Source: Methanomassiliicoccaceae archaeon UBA72
GTDB lineage: Archaea; Thermoplasmatota; Thermoplasmata; Methanomassiliicoccales; Methanomethylophilaceae
Length of the DNA: 39,561 bases
Direction: 5' to 3'
Assembly: GCA_002509405.1 (NCBI GenBank)
Contig: DAVO01000015.1
Coordinates: 1 to 39,561, forward strand
In this document: piece by piece, positions 33,064 through 39,561 of the stretch
Layout: each line of letters starts with the position of its first letter
Numbering within the stretch: the first letter of the stretch is position 1
Program-made: the position numbers and the translations under genes
The notes under the pieces: model-generated
The model's input: only the letters and a program-made list of their open reading frames with translations
Database searches by the model: none
What the model was told of the DNA's origin: nothing

Positions 33064-36018
33064 ATGATAAAGCAGGTCCGTGCAGATTATAACGCACCAG
33101 AAATCGAGCGAGGGGTCCAGCAGCTCTGGAAAGAAACGAACGCATATGAGAAGACCAAGGAATACAGGTCCGGCGGAGAGGACTTCTATTTCTGCGACGG
33201 GCCCCCTTACACCACAGGGAAGATCCACCTGGGTACGGCCATGAACAAGACCGTAAAAGACATCATGATCAGATACTGGAGGATGAACGGGCTCAACGTC
33301 CGCGACCAGCCGGGATTCGATATGCATGGTCTGCCCATCGAGGTGCAGGTCGAGAAGAAGATGGGCGTCCACTCGAAGAAGGAGATCGAGGAGAACGTCG
33401 GTATCGACAAGTTCGTATCGACCTGTCAGAAGTACGCTCTGGACTTGAGGGCCAGCATGACCGAGGAGTTCAAACAGCTCGGAGTATGGATGGACTGGGA
33501 CAATCCTTATCAGACATTAAAAACGGAATATATCGAGTCCGCCTGGTGGACCCTTTCAAGGGCATACGATCGCGGACTTCTAGAAGACGCGGACCGGGTC
33601 GTCACATGGTGTCCCAGGTGCGAGACTGCCCTGGCAGAGGCGGAGATCGAATATTGGGACGAGAGCGACCCTTCGATAATCGTGAGGATGCCGGTAGCTG
33701 AACAGGACTGTTCGCTGCTGATATGGACCACAACCCCCTGGACACTGCCCTCCAACATGGCCGTCGCGGTCCACCCCGACTACGATTACGCCAAAGTGAG
33801 GATGAAAGGCGAGGCGGGAAGCGAAGATGTGATCGTCCTGGAATCCCAAGCGGAATATGTGATGGTACAGGGAGGATACTCCGAATTCGAGATCCTGGAG
33901 AGGATGAAGGGTAAGAGCCTGGAAGGGCTTTCCTACATCCCTCCCTTCGAGATAGGCGAAGGTCTCAAGAGGAGCGAATGGGTCCACAAGGTCGTCACAG
34001 CCCAGTATGTCGAAAAGGACAACACCGGACTTGTACACACCGCACCCGGCTTCGGCCCCGACGACTACGACACCGGAAAAAGATACGGAATCACGCCTTT
34101 CTGCCCTGTGGGCGAGGACGGGAGATTCAACGGCGACTTCCCCCAGATGGCCGGACGGAAGGTCCGCGGAGTGAACGACGACGTGATAAAACACCTGTCA
34201 GAGAACGGAAGGCTGTTCCAGTCGGGCAGACTGATGCACCGTTACGGCCACTGCTGGAGATGCAAATCGCCGATAATATACAGAGACACGCGCCAGTGGT
34301 TCCTGGACGTCCCGAAGCTCAAATCCAAGATGCTGAGCGAGATCGACGAGGCGAAATGGGTGCCCTCCTGGGCGGGGGAATCGAGAGAGCGCAACTGGGT
34401 CGAAGGAGCCAGGTCATGGTGCATCTCGAGGCAGAGGTACTGGGGGATCCCTATGCCGGTCTGGGAATGCGGATGCGGCGAGAAGCGTGTTGTCGGACAG
34501 TACTCGGAGCTCAAAGATGGGAAAGGATACACCGAAGGGATGGACACCCACAGGCCCTGGATCGACAATGTTACTTTCGAATGCCCGAAATGCGGCAAGA
34601 CCATGCGCAGGGTCCCCGACGTCCTGGACGTCTGGTTCGACTCCGGTGTGGCGTCCTGGGCCCAGTTCGGGTACCCTGCCAAGAAGGAGGAGTTCGAGAA
34701 ATGGTGGCCCGTCGACTTCATTGTCGAAGCCCACGACCAGACACGCGGATGGTTCTACTCGCAGCTGGGGGCCGGGGTCATATCCTTTGACCGGGCGCCC
34801 TACGACGAAGTGATGATGCACGGATGGGTTCTCGATCCCAAGGGACAGAAGATGTCCAAATCGAAAGGTAACGTCATCGAGCCGCTGGAGATCATCGACC
34901 AGGTGGGCGCCGATTCGCTCAGGCTATATCTGATCAAATCCAACGCTCCCTGGGAGGACACCTCTTTCCAGAAGGACGGCCCAAAGAACGCCAGGAAGAT
35001 ACTCAACACGTATTGGAACGTTGTCAACTTCGCTTCGACCTATATGAATCTTGACGGCTACGAACCGGAGAAATACACTCTGGATTCAATAAGGGGCAAC
35101 CTCAGGCACGAAGACCTTTGGATGCTGTCCCGCACCGAGCACATGAAGCGCGATGTGACCGAGGGCCTGGAAGCAAGGGAGCTTCATAAGGTCGCCCGTT
35201 CCCTCGAGGACTACATAATGGAGGGCCTCTCCAGATGGTACGTCCGTCTTGTGAGGGACAGGACGTGGACAGAGGATGAAGATTCAGAGAAGGACAAGAA
35301 CGCCTCGTACTTCACGTTGCACTATGCCATCATGAGCGCGGCCATCGCCATGGCCCCCATCGCTCCTCACATCTCCGAAGAGGTGTACCAGCACATGGGA
35401 GGCACCAAGCTCACCGTCCACATGGAGGATTGGCCCGTATTCGACGGGTCGCTCATCGACGAGAAGCTCGAGCACAGCATGGCGCTCATCCAGAATATAG
35501 TCGAGATAATAGCCTCCGAGAGGGCCAAGATGGGAAGCAAGCTCAGATGGCCGCTCCTGGGGGTCCACATACGCGGGAAAGACGCCGATGTAAACGGTTC
35601 GGTAGGGATATTCGGTGGCGTGCTGGCGCAACAGGCCAACATAAAGAACATAGGCTATCTCGCAGAGGAAGAGGTTCCGGGAAGCGGGATGACCGCGGTG
35701 CCGTTCAACGAGGGCGATCTGTTCATCGACTTCTCGGTGACCCCCGAGATAGAGGCCGAAGGGTATGCCAGGGAGCTGATTAGGAGGATTCAGCAGATGC
35801 GCAAGGACATGAAGCTCAACGTGGAGCAGTTCATAAACTGCGATGTAAAAGCCGAGCCTCGCCTGGTAGACCTGCTGTCATCCTGGAGGGACCACATATC
35901 GGGAGAGGTCAGAGCCAGGAACCTGACCTTCACCGACAGCCCCGGCGGCGACGAGGTCAAAACCTGGGACGTTACCGGCGAGGATATTGTGATAGGGATA
36001 GCCGCCGCAGAGCCCTGA
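33064..36018 (+). CDS. ileS: Isoleucyl-tRNA synthetase
   Basis: A 984-residue class I aminoacyl-tRNA synthetase. The HIGH-type motif is GKIHLGTAMNK (HLGT at 55-58) after FCDGPPYTTG, and the KMSKS motif is KMSKSKGN near residue 598. The editing CP1 domain lies between, including WTTTPWTLPSNMAVAVHPDY and GLVHTAPGFGPDDYDTG. Zinc-binding pairs (CPRC, CWRC, CPKC) are present, and WCISRQRYWGIPMPVWECG is typical of IleRS. The C-terminal anticodon-binding part is complete. The ATG at 33064 has AAGGA 6 bases upstream. Its stop abuts that of the convergent gene (TGATCA). Confidence 0.97.
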   Translation: MIKQVRADYNAPEIERGVQQLWKETNAYEKTKEYRSGGEDFYFCDGPPYTTGKIHLGTAMNKTVKDIMIRYWRMNGLNVRDQPGFDMHGLPIEVQVEKKMGVHSKKEIEENVGIDKFVSTCQKYALDLRASMTEEFKQLGVWMDWDNPYQTLKTEYIESAWWTLSRAYDRGLLEDADRVVTWCPRCETALAEAEIEYWDESDPSIIVRMPVAEQDCSLLIWTTTPWTLPSNMAVAVHPDYDYAKVRMKGEAGSEDVIVLESQAEYVMVQGGYSEFEILERMKGKSLEGLSYIPPFEIGEGLKRSEWVHKVVTAQYVEKDNTGLVHTAPGFGPDDYDTGKRYGITPFCPVGEDGRFNGDFPQMAGRKVRGVNDDVIKHLSENGRLFQSGRLMHRYGHCWRCKSPIIYRDTRQWFLDVPKLKSKMLSEIDEAKWVPSWAGESRERNWVEGARSWCISRQRYWGIPMPVWECGCGEKRVVGQYSELKDGKGYTEGMDTHRPWIDNVTFECPKCGKTMRRVPDVLDVWFDSGVASWAQFGYPAKKEEFEKWWPVDFIVEAHDQTRGWFYSQLGAGVISFDRAPYDEVMMHGWVLDPKGQKMSKSKGNVIEPLEIIDQVGADSLRLYLIKSNAPWEDTSFQKDGPKNARKILNTYWNVVNFASTYMNLDGYEPEKYTLDSIRGNLRHEDLWMLSRTEHMKRDVTEGLEARELHKVARSLEDYIMEGLSRWYVRLVRDRTWTEDEDSEKDKNASYFTLHYAIMSAAIAMAPIAPHISEEVYQHMGGTKLTVHMEDWPVFDGSLIDEKLEHSMALIQNIVEIIASERAKMGSKLRWPLLGVHIRGKDADVNGSVGIFGGVLAQQANIKNIGYLAEEEVPGSGMTAVPFNEGDLFIDFSVTPEIEAEGYARELIRRIQQMRKDMKLNVEQFINCDVKAEPRLVDLLSSWRDHISGEVRARNLTFTDSPGGDEVKTWDVTGEDIVIGIAAAEP

Positions 36019-36786
36019 TCAGATATCCAGCATTGCGGAGACCGCCTCGTATGTGTACCTGACGGTCTTCCTTGACGGGATGTCCTTCGGGTCAACCCAC
36101 ACGAAGCTGAGATTCTCGTGGTTCAGCTTGGGCTCTGCCGACTTCAGGCGGAATAGGAAAGGATACACCTTCCATATGGTGTTCTTCTCCCTTACTGTGA
36201 CCATCTTCCCGGACCTGTCGGGGGCGTGCACGTGTATTCCGGTCTCCTCCATGATCTCGCGCACCGATGCTTCCACCGGAGACTCCCCATACTCGATCTT
36301 CCCTGCGACAAGAGACCATACCCCGGGGAACGAGCGTGCGTTGTCCGGACGTTTCAGCATCAGGACCTTCCCGTCTACCAGGATGGCGGACGAGACGGAT
36401 TCGATCGTGTCCACCCCTTCGATGTCGACGGTCCCCTCGTCCGCATCCACGGTCACCGTGTCCCCATCGGAAAGCAGAGACACGTCTATGCGATCCACCA
36501 TCGGGATCGACGATATCACGGCACCTGTGGTCACTATGGTCTCAGCATTGATGTTGATCACCGCCGCCGGAGCCTTTCCATGGACGGCCAGGTCGTACAT
36601 GACGTACGATCCGACAGTGCTCCCTTTGCCTGCGGGAAACACCAGCACCTTGCCTGCGACGTTCCCCCTTCCCGAGGTGAGTTCCCCGGTAGAGCCGTCG
36701 ACCCCTCCCAGGAAGCTGAAGGGCTCCTCCAGCTTCAGAACCTGGCCCCGGGCTTTACCCGGGGATATCAAACGTCCTTTGAGCAT
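36019..36786 (-). CDS. Phosphomevalonate dehydratase small subunit (aconitase-X swivel domain) fused to a NUDIX hydrolase
   Basis: A 255-residue two-domain protein. Residues 1-125 are the swivel (DUF126) domain of the aconitase-X small subunit, with LKGRLISPGKARGQVLKLEE at the start and the conserved FPAGKGSTVGSYVMYDL at 50-66. Residues about 130-255 are a NUDIX domain with a perfect box, G162 to I184 (GX5EX7REUXEEXGU). The small subunit normally ends at about 130 residues. With the large subunit it dehydrates mevalonate 5-phosphate in the archaeal mevalonate pathway. The NUDIX part may act on a diphosphate in the same pathway, by inference. The ATG overlaps the large-subunit stop (TGATG). 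Confidence 0.88.
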   Translation of the reverse strand: MLKGRLISPGKARGQVLKLEEPFSFLGGVDGSTGELTSGRGNVAGKVLVFPAGKGSTVGSYVMYDLAVHGKAPAAVININAETIVTTGAVISSIPMVDRIDVSLLSDGDTVTVDADEGTVDIEGVDTIESVSSAILVDGKVLMLKRPDNARSFPGVWSLVAGKIEYGESPVEASVREIMEETGIHVHAPDRSGKMVTVREKNTIWKVYPFLFRLKSAEPKLNHENLSFVWVDPKDIPSRKTVRYTYEAVSAMLDI

Positions 36787-37967
36787 CAATATACCGCCTC
36801 CATGAGTTCGGCTATGTCCTTGCACATCACGCTCTGGGAGCAGAGCGTCGGGAGATAGTTTCCGGCTTTGGCGGAATTGGTACCGGTACGCGAGAACGTC
36901 CCCTCGATTGGGGCAACGACCATGCAAGTGTCCGCCAGAACCGGCCCGAACTCCTCCAGTATCCTGACGTCCTCGGCGCACTTCTCCCTTGTAGCCGCCG
37001 AGGTGCAGAACCATATTTCGGGGGACCCATGTTTTTTCTTTTTCCCTCTGAGCATGGAAGCGATCTCGCGGATCTCCTTCTCGGTGAGATGCGGACATCC
37101 CAACGCTATGAGCTGCACATCGTCTGCAGTATTCAGTTTTTCATAAGCCGCCTTGAGCTCTTTTTTTCCGATGCTTATCTTCTCGAGGCCCGATACATCA
37201 TGTTTTCCGGCCTCCGGGGTAACATTCTCCGCATGCCACATTGCAACGGACCCGGCGGCCGCCATGGCCGCAGAAAGCGTCTTGGCCTCTTCGATGCCGG
37301 TTTTCCTTGGAAGTCCCCTGAAATATGGTATACGGCCGCCGATCATGCTTCCCACCGCCTGTCCCAGAAGCGAATAGCTGAACACCGAGCCATCGATATC
37401 GGCGTCGATGACGACGGAAGGAACCCTCATGTCGTCGAGATGCAGGCCGTAGTTGGCCGTTTTTCCGACGATCGCCGCTGCCAGAGCTCCGGGGCCCCCT
37501 TCCCTGTTGGTCCTGGCGCCGATGAAAGAGTTCACAAAGGAAAGGGCAGAGGATTCGGCCCAGGCCACATGGTCGCCGAAATTAGGGACGTTCGCTCCGG
37601 TGTAGGGGGTGCAAGAGCATGTGGTCATAACGCCCATCTTGCCGTAGAGCTCCACGATCTTCTGCTGTTTGACAGCGAAATTTTCGGAGATATGCATCTC
37701 CTTCCATCTGCACAGGTCCATCCCTACCGGATTTAGCGTAGAGGGCACTGACACCCTTGCACCTCCTTCCACCTGGTCCGAGAGGTATTTTAACCCACCA
37801 TCGCCGATCGTCTTGTAAGATGCTCCGGAAAGATGGGCGGACGATATGCCGATAAGGTCCTCGGCACCGTATACTTTGCCCAGCGCCACAAGAAGCTCCA
37901 TGGCCTTGCGCCGGCTTTCCCCTTCCTCTCCGTTGAGGATTTTTTCTTCTTCGGGTCTGAGTTCCAT
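36786..37967 (-). CDS. Phosphomevalonate dehydratase large subunit (aconitase X)
   Basis: A 393-residue aconitase-X catalytic subunit. Family segments: ISSAHLSGASYKTIGDGG, VPSTLNPVGMD, TTCSCTPYTGANVPNFGDHV, then SFVNSFIGARTNREGGP, WFCTSAATR and DTCMVVAP. The cysteines in the last three sites (CTPY, CTSA, DTCM) are the likely [4Fe-4S] ligands. In archaea this enzyme makes trans-anhydromevalonate 5-phosphate from mevalonate 5-phosphate, on the way to isopentenyl phosphate and membrane lipids. The ATG at 37967 fits the family start; a frame extension to 38030 has no homology. It is co-translated with the swivel-NUDIX gene. Confidence 0.9.
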   Translation of the reverse strand: MELRPEEEKILNGEEGESRRKAMELLVALGKVYGAEDLIGISSAHLSGASYKTIGDGGLKYLSDQVEGGARVSVPSTLNPVGMDLCRWKEMHISENFAVKQQKIVELYGKMGVMTTCSCTPYTGANVPNFGDHVAWAESSALSFVNSFIGARTNREGGPGALAAAIVGKTANYGLHLDDMRVPSVVIDADIDGSVFSYSLLGQAVGSMIGGRIPYFRGLPRKTGIEEAKTLSAAMAAAGSVAMWHAENVTPEAGKHDVSGLEKISIGKKELKAAYEKLNTADDVQLIALGCPHLTEKEIREIASMLRGKKKKHGSPEIWFCTSAATREKCAEDVRILEEFGPVLADTCMVVAPIEGTFSRTGTNSAKAGNYLPTLCSQSVMCKDIAELMEAVY

Positions 37968-38074
37968 GGTCCTGAATATGAAGCATACGTAAAGGATTTG
38001 TCCCTTCAAACCTATATTGAGTAAACACACAGACCGCCTTGAATGACCTAGGCCGCGGTCCCGATGTCATAGAA

Positions 38075-38084
38075 TTACTTAAAT
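38075..38084 (+). promoter_or_regulatory. TATA-like box of ycaO
   Basis: TTACTTAAAT centred about 28 bases before the ATG at 38108, with no ribosome-binding site; leaderless arrangement. Confidence 0.4.
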
Positions 38085-38107
38085 CATCGATGCTATCGTG
38101 ACTCTCC

Positions 38108-39331
38108 ATGAAGCCGCTGACCTTGGAGAGGTCACCGAAATACGACCGCGAGGGCGGTATCAGGACGATGTCTCCGGAAGATACCTTGGAGCACACATTG
38201 CCGCTCCTTTCAGACGCAGGGATACACTTACCCGAGGATATCACCGGAATGGACAACGTCGGCATTCCCGTCTTCTCGATTTCCAGACCTGGAGCCGCCG
38301 AAGGCGCCGTCTCGAGCTACAACGGCAAAGGCGCCACCTACGAACAGGCCAAAGCCTCCGCGGTAATGGAGGCAATGGAGAGGTACAGCGCCGAGATGAG
38401 GGACTACGACGAACTCGTGTACGGAACATTCCGGCAAGCCACGGAGACCGGTCTCGCCGTGGACCCCGCCGACCTGATACTCCCGATCGACCGCCTGAAC
38501 TATTACCGGGATGCCGAGATAGCATGGTGCGAAGGATGGGAGATGTTCAGGGGCGAGAAGATATGGGTCCCCGCATGCGCGGTTTACCATCCATATGTCC
38601 CTAACGGGGATCTGCAGCTTTTCAGATATAACACCAACGGGCTGGCATCGGGGAACACGATGGAAGAGGCGATCCTCCACGCGACTTTCGAGGTCATCGA
38701 GAGGGACGCATGGTCGCTGGCGGAGGAACGTGAATTCGCCAATGCGGATGTCGTCGCGGACCCCGGTTCGGTCCCCGGAAGGCTTTTGAAAGCCTTCTCC
38801 AGACAGGGCGTGGAAATAAAACTGAAAGATATAACCACAGATGTCGGGGTTACAACCATCGGCGCGGCATCGGACGATGTCGCCACCAGGGACCCCGAGA
38901 TGCTGGCCATAGGTGTGGGGACCCACCTGGACCCGGAGATCGCAGCCGTGCGCGCGATAACCGAGGTTGCCCAGAGCAGGGCGACCCACAAACAGGGTGT
39001 GAAAGTGAACGCAAAGCTCCAGAGGGCCACCCGGGAGATGGGGTACGAGAAGATCAAGAAGCTCAACCGCCTATGGTATTCCGATCTCGAAAAGAAAGTG
39101 AATCTTGAGGACATTGAAGACAGATCGACCGATTATGTTCTCGACGACATCGAGGTCGTCCTCGACAGATTGATGGATTCGAACTTCGAAATGGTAATCG
39201 TGTCGGACCTGACCCGCCCCGAAGTAGGCGTGCCAGTGGTCAGAGTGACGATACCGGGGATGGAATGCTCCACGATGGACCCTGACCGCACAGGATATCG
39301 CCTGAACGGAACATGGCCTCCTAAGAAGTGA
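38108..39331 (+). CDS. ycaO: YcaO-family cyclodehydratase, methanogen type (McrA thioglycine formation)
   Basis: A 407-residue YcaO protein, full length. ATP-binding segments typical of the family are ASAVMEAMERYSAEM (about 82-96), ATFEVIERDAW and AITEVAQSRATHKQG. The extreme C-terminus is LNGTWPPKK, a proline-containing end close to those of methanogen homologues. YcaO enzymes activate a peptide amide with ATP; in methanogens YcaO, often with TfuA, installs the thioglycine in the active site of methyl-CoM reductase. TfuA is not adjacent here. The gene diverges from the phosphomevalonate dehydratase operon. Confidence 0.88.
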   Translation: MKPLTLERSPKYDREGGIRTMSPEDTLEHTLPLLSDAGIHLPEDITGMDNVGIPVFSISRPGAAEGAVSSYNGKGATYEQAKASAVMEAMERYSAEMRDYDELVYGTFRQATETGLAVDPADLILPIDRLNYYRDAEIAWCEGWEMFRGEKIWVPACAVYHPYVPNGDLQLFRYNTNGLASGNTMEEAILHATFEVIERDAWSLAEEREFANADVVADPGSVPGRLLKAFSRQGVEIKLKDITTDVGVTTIGAASDDVATRDPEMLAIGVGTHLDPEIAAVRAITEVAQSRATHKQGVKVNAKLQRATREMGYEKIKKLNRLWYSDLEKKVNLEDIEDRSTDYVLDDIEVVLDRLMDSNFEMVIVSDLTRPEVGVPVVRVTIPGMECSTMDPDRTGYRLNGTWPPKK

Positions 39332-39356
39332 CGGCCTTTCGACCGTTAACAGAAAG

Positions 39357-39430
39357 CGGACCCGCCGGGATTCGAACCCGGGTCAGAGGCTCCGGAGGCC
39401 CCAATGCTATCCAAGCTATACCACGGGTCC
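39357..39430 (-). tRNA. tRNA-Arg (anticodon CCG)
   Basis: A 74-base cloverleaf on the minus strand: acceptor GGACCCG/CGGGUCC, D arm with loop AGCUUGGAUA, anticodon stem GGGGC/GCCUC (one G-U) with loop CUCCGGA, so the anticodon is CCG; variable loop UGAC; T arm CCGGG-UUCGAAU-CCCGG; discriminator G73. CCA is not encoded. The D stem has an A12-C23 mismatch and a G10-U25 wobble, so it is weak. There is no intron. Confidence 0.92.
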
Positions 39431-39469
39431 TTTTTACTGTAAAGCGTTGAAGAGATGCAGGCAGGTTGT

Positions 39470-39521
39470 GCCGGGGCAAAGCCCCGGCGATCCTGAGGCT
39501 CCCATTGAGAGGGCGGGAGCC
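39470..39521. terminator. Two hairpins between the tRNA and the next gene
   Basis: 39470-39488 is a perfect 8-bp stem GCCGGGGC with an AAA loop. 39497-39521 has a 7-bp stem GGCTCCC/GGGAGCC with an 11-base loop. They follow the partial minus-strand gene and may end its transcript, though no T run is seen. Confidence 0.35.
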
Positions 39522-39537
39522 GAATGAAGAATTGCCT

Positions 39538-39561
39538 TTACTCTTTCTTGCTGAACTCGGT
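39538..39561 (-). CDS. C-terminal end of a further gene (seven residues visible)
   Basis: The minus-strand frame from the window edge reads TEFSKKE then TAA at 39540-39538. A polar, lysine-rich ending is all that can be seen, too little to identify the product or to be certain that it is coding. Confidence 0.3.
   Translation of the reverse strand, partial: TEFSKKE

Noticed and set aside
36787..37098. N-terminal extension of the swivel-NUDIX protein
   Set aside because: It runs antisense-free but in another frame of the aconitase-X gene; the family N-terminus and the TGATG overlap fix the start at 36786.

Overview
The window reads as a piece of a euryarchaeal chromosome, most likely a methanogen of the order Methanomassiliicoccales (class Thermoplasmata). 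The gene content is archaeal: FEN-1 with a PIP box, archaeal-type S-adenosylmethionine synthetase, RNase Z, L40e, an aconitase-X phosphomevalonate dehydratase and an HTH-CBS regulator. Many start codons lie about 25 bases below a TATA-like box, as in leaderless archaeal transcripts. Methanogenesis is suggested by a methanogen-type YcaO, HypA/HypD and NikR. FolC points to folate rather than methanopterin chemistry. All 40 complete genes end in TGA (36) or TAA (4) and none in TAG, as expected where TAG is reserved for pyrrolysine. The order-level assignment is inference.

Layout. 1-3227: arsenic genes (Acr3 end, ArsM, ArsC), a bicupin and an ArsD-like protein that lacks the usual cysteine pair. 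3228-4759: an AlbA_2/HATPase/wHTH regulator with an AT-rich upstream region full of a repeated GACATT motif. 4760-10987: an M18 aminopeptidase, a coupled menA-ubiE pair, a BASS-family transporter, a DUF1848 Fe-S protein and an alkylation-repair pair (ogt and an AlkD-like gene). 10977-16864: leftward folC-nth and hypA-hypD-unknown units, an asparagine-synthetase-like ATPase, nikR and an unknown gene. 16965-29835: topoisomerase I, the DUF835 response regulator-enolase-nicotinate phosphoribosyltransferase unit, L40e (only 49 codons), metK with two downstream genes, the divergent HTH-CBS regulator, RNase Z, Rpe and FEN-1. 29911-32730: a repeat-rich surface protein cut by one in-frame TAA. 32731-39561: an AT-rich spacer with a structured ileS leader, ileS, a two-gene phosphomevalonate dehydratase operon whose small subunit is fused to a NUDIX domain, ycaO, tRNA-Arg(CCG) and the last codons of a further gene.

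Most promising observations: the swivel-domain/NUDIX fusion in the archaeal mevalonate route; the single ochre codon in the surface-protein gene; the 12-bp inverted repeat whose right arm touches the ileS ribosome-binding site; the 12-bp palindrome at the predicted metK start next to a CBS-domain regulator; the GACATT cluster upstream of the AlbA_2 regulator; and the menA-ubiE operon, which may make a prenylated redox carrier. I see no CRISPR array, insertion sequence or prophage.
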